Shown here piece by piece: positions 1 through 5,752 of a stretch of DNA of 8,015 nt. Below the pieces are notes generated by a model, which ran no database searches, was not told the origin of the DNA, and worked only from the letters and a program-made list of their open reading frames with translations. The stretch lies in contig CANQIG010000080.1 in the NCBI GenBank assembly GCA_947623765.1, forward strand, positions 1 to 8,015, given 5' to 3'. The DNA is from an uncultured Clostridia bacterium (GTDB taxonomy: Bacteria; Bacillota; Clostridia; Oscillospirales; Acutalibacteraceae). Each line of letters starts with the position of its first letter. Position 1 is the stretch's first letter. A program made the position numbers and the translations under genes.

Positions 1-338
1 CGCGTCTCCTCGTCGGCGTGGCGCAGCACGCGGCTGACGAGGTTCGCGGGCATCTCCTCGACAAGGTCCGCCGCGTCGTCGAGCGCGAGCTCGCTGACGA
101 CCTCCGAGACCTCGCGGTCGGAGAACGCCGAGAGCAGGACCTCCTGCTCGTCCGGCCCGAGGAACGCGAACGTGTCCGCCGCAAGCTCCTTGGGCAGCAG
201 CCGGAACACGAGCAGCACCCGCTCGCGCGGGACCTCCTCCAAAAGCTCCGCGACGTCGGCGGGGTTCAGGTCCTTGAGGAGCGCGCCGAGCGCGCCGAAC
301 TCGCGGTTTTCCAAAAGTTCCAGTACGTTTTCAAGCAA
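1..338 (-). CDS. mgtE: Magnesium transporter MgtE, N-terminal 112 residues (partial)
   Basis: MgtE is a homodimeric Mg2+ channel/transporter of the inner membrane. Its cytosolic N domain and CBS pair sense Mg2+ and gate the pore. Only about the first quarter is visible here, because the family is usually around 450 residues and the gene runs off the left edge. The visible part is the helical superhelical N domain. It shows the typical repeats LNPADVAELLEE (residues 24-35), VFRLLPKELAADTFAFL (44-60) and LALDDAADLVEEMPANLV (84-101). The start is a TTG at 336-338, eight bases after GGGAGG; no ATG in this frame offers a better site. It is downstream of uxuA on the same strand, separated by a 172-base leader with a strong hairpin at its end. 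The family call rests on recognised motifs and is firm. The CBS and membrane parts are outside the window. Confidence 0.92.
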   Translation of the reverse strand, partial: MLENVLELLENREFGALGALLKDLNPADVAELLEEVPRERVLLVFRLLPKELAADTFAFLGPDEQEVLLSAFSDREVSEVVSELALDDAADLVEEMPANLVSRVLRHADEET

Positions 339-381
339 TAAAAAGACCTCCCTGCATGACCCGAAAGGCCGCGCAGGGAGG
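339..381 (-). promoter_or_regulatory. Hairpin enclosing the mgtE ribosome binding site, with U run (switch or terminator)
   Basis: In the minus-strand RNA, CCUCCCUGC (373-381) pairs perfectly over nine bases with GCAGGGAGG (347-355). A further short inner stem, GGCC/GGUC, is possible. The 3' arm contains the GGGAGG that serves mgtE, and it is followed by UCUUUUUA and then the UUG start codon. Folded, the hairpin would both hide the ribosome binding site and look like an intrinsic terminator. It could therefore be the expression platform of a leader that controls mgtE, or the uxuA terminator whose arm was reused as a ribosome binding site. A competing pairing is possible between GGAG at 387-390 and the CUCC in the 5' arm, but it is only four base pairs. 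Confidence 0.65.
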
Positions 382-510
382 CAGAATTTCTCCGTCAGGC
401 AGCCTTCAGGCAGATTTTCCAAAACCGTTCTCGGGGCACCGCGCCCGTACTACTCTGGCTCTCCATCCGGCTGTCACTTCCCTTTCCTGTTATTTCCTCG
501 ATGACGCGGT
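382..510 (-). other. uxuA-mgtE intergenic leader, possibly structured, with a 23-codon ORF
   Basis: This is the stretch between the uxuA stop and the mgtE hairpin. It shows local stems such as GGGC-GCGGU-GCCC (near 436-448) and GCC-UGAA-GGC. It also has an open frame at 395-466 encoding a 23-residue peptide ending RFWKICLKAA, preceded by a weak purine-rich stretch. I looked for the conserved segments of the M-box magnesium riboswitch that often precedes mgtE and did not find them. No clear promoter was seen, so transcription probably reads in from uxuA. The peptide could be a leader peptide or chance coding; I consider it unproven. Confidence 0.3.
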
Positions 511-1560
511 TCAGTTCCCGGCCTTTTCGATCGCTTCCCAAAGGCCGTTGATGTACGTCGCGCCGAGCGCGCGGTCGTAGAGACCGTAGCCCGCGCGGCC
601 CGTCTCGCCCCAGATCATGCGGCCGTGGTCCGGGCGGATATACCCGGAAAAGCCGTTGTCGTGGAGCGCTTTCAGGATCGCGTACATATCGAGCGTGCCG
701 CAGCTCGAGAGGTGCGCGCGCTCCTCGAACCCGTTTTCGAGCACGGCGACGTTGCGCGCGTGGACGAAATGGATCCTCCCCTGCTTCGCGTATTTCGCGG
801 CGAGGCGCACGACGTCGTTCTTCGCGGAGCAGCCGAGCGAGCCGGAGCAGAGCGTCAGGCCGTTGTGCGGGTCGTCGACGAGCTTTAAGAAGCGGTCGAG
901 GTTTTCCTCCGACGTGATGATGCGCGGCAGGCCGAAGATGCTCCAGCAGGGATCGTCCGGGTGGATCGCCATGTTGATCCCGCTCTCCGCCGCGACCGGG
1001 ATGACCTTTTCGAGGAAGTACCCGAGGTTCGCCCAGAGGTCCTCCTCCGTGAGGTTCCGGTACTGCGCGACGACGTCGCGGAGCTCGTCCCGCGTGTAGC
1101 TCGCGTCCCAGCCGGGCAGCGTGAGGTCGCTGTCGCCGTTCACGGGGTCCACGGCCTGCACCTGCTCCTCGTAGTAGACGAGGCTCGTGGAGCCGTCCGG
1201 CAGCACATGGTCGAGCTGCGTGCGGGTCCAGTCGAACACCGGCATGAAATTGTAGCAGACGCAACGGATGCCCGCCTCGCCGAGCCGCCGAAGGTTCTCA
1301 CAGTAATTTTCGATGTACCGCTCGCGCGTCGGCAGGCCGAGCTTGATGTCCTCGTGGACGGGCACGCTCTCGATCACCTCGAACGAAAGGCCCGCCGCCT
1401 CCGTCTGCGCTTTCAGCGCGGCGATACTCTCCCGGCTCCAGACCTCGCCGACAGGCACGTCGTAGACGGCCGTGACGATGGCCTCCATGCCGGGGATCTG
1501 CCGGATGTGTTCGAGCGTCACCCGGTCGTCCGGGCCGTACCAGCGAAATGAAAGCTTCAT
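511..1560 (-). CDS. uxuA: Mannonate dehydratase UxuA
   Basis: UxuA dehydrates D-mannonate to 2-keto-3-deoxy-D-gluconate in cytosolic D-glucuronate breakdown. The 349-residue product has the length of Bacillota UxuA proteins and the family TIM-barrel pattern. Visible motifs are NMAIHPDDP (196-204), LCSGSLG (237-243), FVHARNV (265-271), IRPDHGRMIWGE (308-319) and GYGLYDRALGATYINGL (324-340). From the family's structural work, His200, Cys238, His267 and Asp311 would bind the divalent metal, with His312 and Tyr325 as catalytic candidates; all are present. The chosen ATG at 1558-1560 follows AAGGAGG by seven bases. An in-frame ATG further upstream (1603-1605) would put that ribosome binding site inside the gene. 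The gene is divergent from a Gfo/Idh/MocA oxidoreductase and is followed on the same strand by mgtE. No uxuB is seen nearby. Confidence 0.95.
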   Translation of the reverse strand: MKLSFRWYGPDDRVTLEHIRQIPGMEAIVTAVYDVPVGEVWSRESIAALKAQTEAAGLSFEVIESVPVHEDIKLGLPTRERYIENYCENLRRLGEAGIRCVCYNFMPVFDWTRTQLDHVLPDGSTSLVYYEEQVQAVDPVNGDSDLTLPGWDASYTRDELRDVVAQYRNLTEEDLWANLGYFLEKVIPVAAESGINMAIHPDDPCWSIFGLPRIITSEENLDRFLKLVDDPHNGLTLCSGSLGCSAKNDVVRLAAKYAKQGRIHFVHARNVAVLENGFEERAHLSSCGTLDMYAILKALHDNGFSGYIRPDHGRMIWGETGRAGYGLYDRALGATYINGLWEAIEKAGN

Positions 1561-1578
1561 GCGGTATCCTCCTTTTCC

Positions 1579-1603
1579 GCCGCCCTTGGGACTCCCCGGC
1601 GGC
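1579..1603 (-). other. GC-rich hairpin at the 5' end of the uxuA transcript
   Basis: GGCGGC at 1579-1584 (minus: GCCGCC at 1598-1603) can pair over six bases, with a small inner GGG/CCC stem. It lies between the predicted start of transcription (about 1614) and the uxuA ribosome binding site, so it would form at the very 5' end of the mRNA. Such 5' stems often protect mRNA from decay. A regulatory role is only a possibility. Confidence 0.4.
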
Positions 1604-1620
1604 AAAAGATCTCCGTATAT

Positions 1621-1649
1621 ATGTTACCACAGGACAGGAAAAAACGCAA
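1621..1649 (-). promoter_or_regulatory. Predicted sigma-A promoter of uxuA
   Basis: On the minus strand there is a -35 element TTGCGT (1644-1649), a 17-base spacer and a -10 element TAACAT (1621-1626). TG sits one base before the -10, giving an extended -10. Transcription would begin near 1614, about 55 bases before the uxuA ATG. It lies back to back with the promoter of the divergent oxidoreductase, about 100 bases away. Confidence 0.65.
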
Positions 1650-1682
1650 GCGTTGAAATCCGCTTTTGCAAAAAGGCGCGCG

Positions 1683-1699
1683 CCGTTTCGGTAAAACGG
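1683..1699. promoter_or_regulatory. Inverted repeat CCGTTT-N5-AAACGG, candidate operator
   Basis: Perfect six-base arms (1683-1688 and 1694-1699) surround a five-base spacer, between the two divergent promoters. The arm AAAACGG also occurs in the operator-like palindromes at 1817 and 2980, which makes a shared regulator possible. It could also be chance in an AT-rich stretch. Confidence 0.35.
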
Positions 1700-1730
1700 A
1701 CAAATCGGAAAACGAAAAATGACAAATGCT

Positions 1731-1764
1731 TTTCCCGCAAAATCTCTTGCATATTTTCGGGAAA
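1731..1764. promoter_or_regulatory. Imperfect inverted repeat overlapping the -35 region of the oxidoreductase promoter
   Basis: TTTCCCG-c-AAAAT (1731-1743) is mirrored by ATTTT-CGGGAAA (1753-1764), with one unpaired base and a nine-base centre. It covers the -35 element and part of the spacer of the plus-strand promoter, so a protein bound here would block or contact RNA polymerase. A related TTCCCGAAAA occurs at 1812-1821. Operator function is inferred from position and symmetry only. Confidence 0.35.
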
Positions 1765-1774
1765 CTGTTATAAT
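1747..1774 (+). promoter_or_regulatory. Predicted sigma-A promoter of the Gfo/Idh/MocA oxidoreductase gene
   Basis: A -35 TTGCAT (1747-1752), a 16-base spacer and a perfect -10 TATAAT (1769-1774), with TG one base upstream (extended -10). Transcription would start near 1781, leaving an untranslated leader of about 72 bases that holds a hairpin and an operator-like palindrome. Confidence 0.8.
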
Positions 1775-1790
1775 TAGAAGGGAAGGGGAC

Positions 1791-1808
1791 CGCGCCGGAC
1801 ACGGCGCG
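1791..1808 (+). other. GC-rich hairpin in the 5' leader of the oxidoreductase mRNA
   Basis: CGCGCCG (1791-1797) pairs perfectly with CGGCGCG (1802-1808) around a GACA tetraloop, about ten bases after the predicted transcription start. The divergent uxuA transcript also begins with a GC hairpin. It has no U run, so it is not a terminator; a role in mRNA stability is likely. Confidence 0.45.
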
Positions 1809-1816
1809 AAATTCCC

Positions 1817-1830
1817 GAAAACGGTTTTTA
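1817..1830. promoter_or_regulatory. Operator-like palindrome AAAAC-G-GTTTT before the oxidoreductase gene
   Basis: AAAAC-G-GTTTT (1818-1828) is a near-symmetric site between the predicted transcription start and the ribosome binding site. The same 11-base core returns at 2981-2991 before the aldo/keto reductase gene. A repressor bound here would act as a roadblock. The symmetry fits a sugar-responsive regulator of the LacI or GntR type, but no regulator gene is in the window. Confidence 0.45.
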
Positions 1831-1852
1831 CCCTCAGAGAGGAGACTTTTTT

Positions 1853-2902
1853 ATGTCGAAAGTTGTCAGAGTGGCCGTCGTCGGATACGGCGGCATGGGC
1901 GGCTGGCACACGAAGCGCCTTACGGAAATCCCGGGCGTCGTCGAGCTCGCGGGCGTGTACGATATCCTGCCGGAGCGCAACGCCGCCGCGGAGGAAGCGG
2001 GCATCCACGCCTACGCGTCCTATGAGGAGCTGCTCGCGGACAAGACCGTCGACGTCGTGACGGTCGCGATCCCGAACGACCAGCACGAGCCGGTCTGCAT
2101 CCAGGCGCTCGAGGCCGGGAAGCTCGTCATCAGCGAGAAGCCCGTCACGATGTCCACCGATTCGCTCGAGCGGATGATCGCCGCGGCGAACCGCACCGGT
2201 TCCGTCTTCACGGTCCATCAGAACCGCCGCTGGGACGAGGATTTCCGCATCGCGAAGCAGATCTATGAATCGAAGCAGCTCGGCCGCATCTTCTCCATCG
2301 AGTCCCGCGTACACGGCTCGCGCGGCATCCCCGGCGACTGGCGCAACACCAAGGCGCAGGGCGGCGGCATGGTGCTCGACTGGGGCGTTCACCTGCTCGA
2401 CCAGATGAACATGATGATGGGCACGATGCCCGTCTCCGTCTACGCGACGCTCTCGAACGTCACGAACGAGGAGGTCGACGACGGCTTCACCGCGATCTTC
2501 ACCTTCGCGAACGGCGTGAAGTTCACCGTCGAGGTCGGGACGAGCAACTTCGTCAACCTGCCGCGCTGGTACATCCTCGGCCTCAACGGCACCGCCGTCA
2601 TCGAGGACTGGGCGATCAACGGCAAGATCGTTGTCGCCGCGTCCGATGAGAAGCACGACGCCGTGCCGATCATCACCGCCGCCGGTCTGACGAAGACCAT
2701 GGCGCCGCGCACGAAGGAGACCATCAAGGAGTACCCGCTGCCGCGCATCGACTCCGACATCCACGACTACTACCGCAACATCGCGGCGGTCGTGAACGGC
2801 GAGGCCGAGCCGATCGTCACGCACGACCAGCAGCACGAGCTCATGCGCCTGATGGAGGCGATCTTCGAGAGCGCCGAAAAGAACCAGGTCGTCTATTTCT
2901 AA
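1853..2902 (+). CDS. Gfo/Idh/MocA family NAD(P)-dependent oxidoreductase
   Basis: The 349-residue cytosolic protein has the full family layout. An N-terminal Rossmann fold carries GYGGMG (residues 11-16), with Asp37 after the second strand, which usually favours NAD(H). The EKP motif (95-97) provides the family lysine Lys96. The C-terminal alpha/beta domain carries GGGMVLDWGVHLLDQ (170-184), in which Asp176 and His180 sit at the usual catalytic positions. Members oxidise or reduce hydroxyls of sugars, inositols and sugar acids; the substrate cannot be read from sequence. Its divergent partner is uxuA and the next gene is an aldo/keto reductase, so a sugar-acid substrate such as a hexuronate or aldonate is plausible. 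The ATG follows AGAGGAG by eight bases. The gene has its own strong promoter and an operator-like palindrome. The family call is firm; the pathway is inference. Confidence 0.93.
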   Translation: MSKVVRVAVVGYGGMGGWHTKRLTEIPGVVELAGVYDILPERNAAAEEAGIHAYASYEELLADKTVDVVTVAIPNDQHEPVCIQALEAGKLVISEKPVTMSTDSLERMIAAANRTGSVFTVHQNRRWDEDFRIAKQIYESKQLGRIFSIESRVHGSRGIPGDWRNTKAQGGGMVLDWGVHLLDQMNMMMGTMPVSVYATLSNVTNEEVDDGFTAIFTFANGVKFTVEVGTSNFVNLPRWYILGLNGTAVIEDWAINGKIVVAASDEKHDAVPIITAAGLTKTMAPRTKETIKEYPLPRIDSDIHDYYRNIAAVVNGEAEPIVTHDQQHELMRLMEAIFESAEKNQVVYF

Positions 2903-2921
2903 AAGTTTTTCCGTTCCGTTT

Positions 2922-2957
2922 CGCGGGCCCTTTCGCTTTTTCCCGAAAGGGCCCGCG
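2922..2957. other. Perfect 14-bp intergenic stem-loop
   Basis: CGCGGGCCCTTTCG (2922-2935) pairs fully with its reverse complement (2944-2957) around an eight-base loop. It lies 19 bases after the oxidoreductase stop. No U run follows on either strand, so it is not a textbook intrinsic terminator. It may protect the 3' end of the upstream message or reduce read-through into the aldo/keto reductase gene. Confidence 0.6.
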
Positions 2958-2979
2958 GCGCAGCAAAATACATTTTACA

Positions 2980-2992
2980 CAAAACGGTTTTG
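2980..2992. promoter_or_regulatory. Perfect palindrome CAAAAC-G-GTTTTG before the aldo/keto reductase gene
   Basis: This 13-base palindrome sits just before the ribosome binding site of the gene starting at 3010. Its 11-base core AAAACGGTTTT equals that of the site at 1818-1828. Repetition at two genes of one cluster suggests binding by one regulator. I see no clear -35/-10 pair next to it. Confidence 0.5.
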
Positions 2993-3009
2993 CATGAAGG
3001 AGGTCCCCT

Positions 3010-3927
3010 ATGAAACTGATTCCTCTCGGTACATCCGGGCTGTCCGTCCCGGCGGTCGCGGTGGGCTGTATGCGCCTCGCGGCGCTCGACGACGCGCGCG
3101 CCGAAACGTTCGTGCAGCGCGCGCTCGAGCTCGGCGCGAATTTCTTCGACCACGCGGACATCTACGGCGGCGGCGAGAGCGAGCGCCGCTTCGCGAAGGC
3201 GGTCCATATGTCGCCCGCCGTGCGCGAGAAGCTGATCTTACAGTCGAAGTGCGGCATCCGCCCGGGCCGGTACGATTTCTCGAAGGAGCACATCCTCGCC
3301 TCGGTCGACGGCATCCTCGAGCGCCTGCAGACCGACTACCTCGACGTGCTCCTGCTCCACCGCCCCGATATGCTCGTCGAGCCCGAGGAGGTCGCGGAGG
3401 CATTCGAGATCCTCAAATCGAACGGCAAGGTGCGTCACTTCGGCGTGAGCAACATGAATCCGATGCAGATCGAGCTGCTGAAAAAGTACCTGCCCGTGCC
3501 GATCGTCGCGAATCAGCTGCAGCTCTCGATCGCCCACGCCGAGATGATGACCGCCGGCATCCACGTCAACATGACGGACGCGGGCAGCGTCGACCACGAC
3601 GGCTCGGTGCTCGACTACTGCCGCCTGCACGACATCACGGTCCAGCCGTGGTCGCCGTTCCAGTACGGCTTCTTCGAGGGCGTGTTCATCGGCAGCGACA
3701 AGTACCCGGCGCTCAACGCGAAGCTCACCGAGATCGCCGCGAAGTACGGCGTCTCCGAGACGACCGTCGCCGCCGCGTGGCTGCTGCGGCACCCGGCGAA
3801 GCTCCAGCCCGTCTGCGGGACGACGAACCCGCAACGCCTCGCGGAGTGCGTCGCCGCGTGCGACGTCACGCTCACGCGCGAGGAGTGGTACGAGCTATAC
3901 CTCTCCGCCGGGAACATTCTCCCCTGA
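3010..3927 (+). CDS. Aldo/keto reductase, YdhF-like
   Basis: The 305-residue cytosolic (alpha/beta)8 NADP(H)-dependent oxidoreductase belongs to the aldo/keto reductase superfamily. The catalytic tetrad is visible: Asp47 and Tyr52 in FFDHADIYGGGESE (45-58), Lys80 in QSKCGI, and His117 in LLLHRPD (114-120). VRHFGVSNMNP (141-151) is the family strand-6/7 signature, and the C-terminal NPQRLAE segment (273-279) fits the NADP pocket. FDHADIYGG and the HRPD-to-KVRHFGVSN stretch recall E. coli YdhF. The physiological substrate is unknown. The ATG follows AAGGAGG by seven bases. The gene lies 107 bases after the Gfo/Idh/MocA gene on the same strand, with a stem-loop and a shared operator-like palindrome between them, so the two are probably co-regulated. 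A role in reducing a keto-sugar or sugar-acid intermediate is inference from context. Confidence 0.93.
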   Translation: MKLIPLGTSGLSVPAVAVGCMRLAALDDARAETFVQRALELGANFFDHADIYGGGESERRFAKAVHMSPAVREKLILQSKCGIRPGRYDFSKEHILASVDGILERLQTDYLDVLLLHRPDMLVEPEEVAEAFEILKSNGKVRHFGVSNMNPMQIELLKKYLPVPIVANQLQLSIAHAEMMTAGIHVNMTDAGSVDHDGSVLDYCRLHDITVQPWSPFQYGFFEGVFIGSDKYPALNAKLTEIAAKYGVSETTVAAAWLLRHPAKLQPVCGTTNPQRLAECVAACDVTLTREEWYELYLSAGNILP

Positions 3928-3945
3928 ACGAAACGAAGAAAGCGC

Positions 3946-3985
3946 AAAAGCGCCCGGCCTCCCCTTTCGGGAGCCGGGCGCTTGC
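3946..3985. terminator. Bidirectional intrinsic terminator between convergent genes
   Basis: AAGCGCCCGGC-c-TCCC (3948-3963) pairs with GGGAGCCGGGCGCTT (3969-3983) around a loop of about five bases, with one bulged C. On the minus strand the stem is followed by UUUUGCGCUUUC, on the plus strand by a weaker pyrimidine-rich tail. It lies between the stops of the aldo/keto reductase (3927) and the wall hydrolase (3995) and can serve both. Confidence 0.85.
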
Positions 3986-3994
3986 CATTTCTCT

Positions 3995-5671
3995 TTATCT
4001 CTGGATGTACTGCGCGGAAACGTATCCCTCTTTGCCGTTGTAGGACACCCGATACCATGCCGGGTCCGAAATGCTCAGGAGCTTCACTTCTCCGCCCTTC
4101 GGGATCACCGTCAGAACCTTGGAACCGGTATTCGGCTCCGCACGGAGGTTGAGCGCCGCGGTGGTCTTCCCCGTGAGCGACTCGCCCGTCGAGCCCGTAC
4201 TGCCGGAATCACCGGTGCTGCCGGTCTGCGGCGGCGCCGTCAGCGGGAGGACGTAATCGCCGCTCATGTATCCCACCTTGCCGCCTGCCGTGACCTCGAG
4301 CCACTGACCGTTCTGGAGGATCCGCGTCACGGTCACCTCGGTGTTCTCGGGCACGACCTCGAGCGACGGGAACGTCGTCCCCGGGCCGTCCCGCAGATGG
4401 ACGGCGGCGGTCGTCCGCGCCGGGACGCTCAGCGTCCCGGAGTCGACCGGCGTCTGCGTCTGCCCGGGCTCCGTGGAGGGCTCGCCGCTCTGCGCCGGGA
4501 CTTCGCCCACGAGATCGATGTAGTCGCTGTGCATGAAGCCAGTCTTACCGTTCACCGTGACGGCGTACCACGTCGGGTCGGAGGTGTTGATCACGGCGAT
4601 CGCGGTGGACGCCGGGATCACGCCGAGGGACTGCGTGTCCGTGCCCATCCCGGTCCGCAGATGGACGGCGGTGGTCGTCTTCGCGTTCGTCCCCTCGGTC
4701 GCGGGCGGCGTCAGCGTGCCGGTCTCCCCGCCCTCCGTCGCGGTGCCCGTCGGCACCTCGCCGACGATGCTGATGTACTGCGACGACATATAGCCGTTCT
4801 GCCCCGTGCCGACGGTCACGGCGTACCAGTCGGGGTCCGCCGTGCTCGTGACGTTGACGGCGGCGTTCTTCTGCAGGTACGCCAGCGTGTCATACGTCAG
4901 GCCCGGGCCCTTGCGCAGCCGGACGCCCTCGCCCGTGACGCGCGCGTTCATCTCGGAGGACGCGAACGCGTAGCCGCTGTTCCCCGCCTCCTGCGGCGCG
5001 CGGTCGGAAACGCCGTCGCTGCCGAAGGTGTATGTCACGCCGTCGATCTCGAGCGTGGTGTTCACGACGTACTCGCCGTCGATGTAGTAGAAGTAGTCGC
5101 CGTCGAAGCGGTACCAGCCCGTCGTCGGATAGGTCAGGCAGTCGAGCTTGTGCCACGCGACCCAGTTCCGGTCGTAGATGGATTCATAGAGCATATTCAC
5201 GCCCCACGTGGAGTTGTCCACGACGATCCCGTTGCCGAGGTAGATGCCGACATGGCTCCCCTCCGGGAAGGTCAGGATCAGGCCGTGCGTGCGGGGGATG
5301 TTGTCGATCGTCCCGTGTACGCTCGACGCGTTGATCTGGGAATTCACGCCGCGCGGCATGGAATAGTTCGGCTGGACGTTGCTGTTGTCGTCCACCCAGC
5401 AGAGGTACGAATAGATCAGGCCGCTGCAGTCCGACGTACGCACGCCGTTGCTGTTGAAGTTGCCATACGCGCCGTATTCGTATAGCCAGCCCTCCCGATA
5501 TGCCTTGAGGCCGTGCTCCGCGAGGCCGATGGACGTCAGCTCCGACGCGGCCTGGACCCCGAGGCCGGAATTCCGGAAGAGCATCACCAAAAACGCCAGC
5601 AGGAACGCGAACACCAGCGAAACGATCCGGGCGGCCAGACGTTTTCTGCCGCTTTCCAACAAGATCTGCAT
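3995..5671 (-). CDS. Secreted NlpC/P60-like cell wall hydrolase with four SH3b domains
   Basis: The 558-residue protein is probably an exported peptidoglycan hydrolase. Residues 9-42 form a signal peptide (basic start, long hydrophobic core, likely cut near VQA-A). Residues about 46-180 are an NlpC/P60-like cysteine peptidase domain with Cys82 in TSDCSGLIYSY and His140 in GSHVGIYLGNG. Asn153 is a candidate third residue. Residues 185-222 (GWYRFDGDYFYYIDGEY...) resemble a cell-wall-binding repeat. Four SH3b domains follow at about 241-304, 330-388, 417-475 and 500-558, each with an LR-x-GPG-like start and a GYMSSQYI-like end, joined by Thr/Pro/Gly/Glu linkers. Such enzymes usually cut the D-Glu-diamino-acid bond of stem peptides. 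The ATG follows AAGGTG by about six bases. A TTG 66 bases upstream is also in frame but less likely. The promoter carries a WalR-like box. Confidence 0.9.
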   Translation of the reverse strand: MQILLESGRKRLAARIVSLVFAFLLAFLVMLFRNSGLGVQAASELTSIGLAEHGLKAYREGWLYEYGAYGNFNSNGVRTSDCSGLIYSYLCWVDDNSNVQPNYSMPRGVNSQINASSVHGTIDNIPRTHGLILTFPEGSHVGIYLGNGIVVDNSTWGVNMLYESIYDRNWVAWHKLDCLTYPTTGWYRFDGDYFYYIDGEYVVNTTLEIDGVTYTFGSDGVSDRAPQEAGNSGYAFASSEMNARVTGEGVRLRKGPGLTYDTLAYLQKNAAVNVTSTADPDWYAVTVGTGQNGYMSSQYISIVGEVPTGTATEGGETGTLTPPATEGTNAKTTTAVHLRTGMGTDTQSLGVIPASTAIAVINTSDPTWYAVTVNGKTGFMHSDYIDLVGEVPAQSGEPSTEPGQTQTPVDSGTLSVPARTTAAVHLRDGPGTTFPSLEVVPENTEVTVTRILQNGQWLEVTAGGKVGYMSGDYVLPLTAPPQTGSTGDSGSTGSTGESLTGKTTAALNLRAEPNTGSKVLTVIPKGGEVKLLSISDPAWYRVSYNGKEGYVSAQYIQR

Positions 5672-5752
5672 CAAAATCACCTTTTCCTTTCTCCATGTTG
5701 TATCGGGATCCTCCAAAATCTTACAGAGATGCTTCAAAAAAGAAACAGGAAG

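Noticed and set aside
339..510. M-box (ykoK) magnesium riboswitch upstream of mgtE
   Set aside because: The conserved M-box segments as I know them are not visible. T-box and manganese riboswitch signatures also do not fit. A covariance search would decide.
1561..1605. Upstream ATG for uxuA, adding 15 residues
   Set aside because: The extension would contain the strong AAGGAGG site that serves the ATG at 1560, and UxuA proteins normally begin with the MKLSFRWYG-like segment.
1298..2836. A long minus-strand open frame of over 500 codons opposite and beyond the oxidoreductase gene
   Set aside because: It overlaps the real uxuA start and the Gfo/Idh/MocA gene antisense, has no recognisable domain, and reflects scarce stop codons in G+C-rich DNA.
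5672..5737. TTG start for the wall hydrolase, adding 22 residues
   Set aside because: The added segment has no signal-peptide character, and the ATG at 5671 has a well spaced AAGGTG ribosome binding site.
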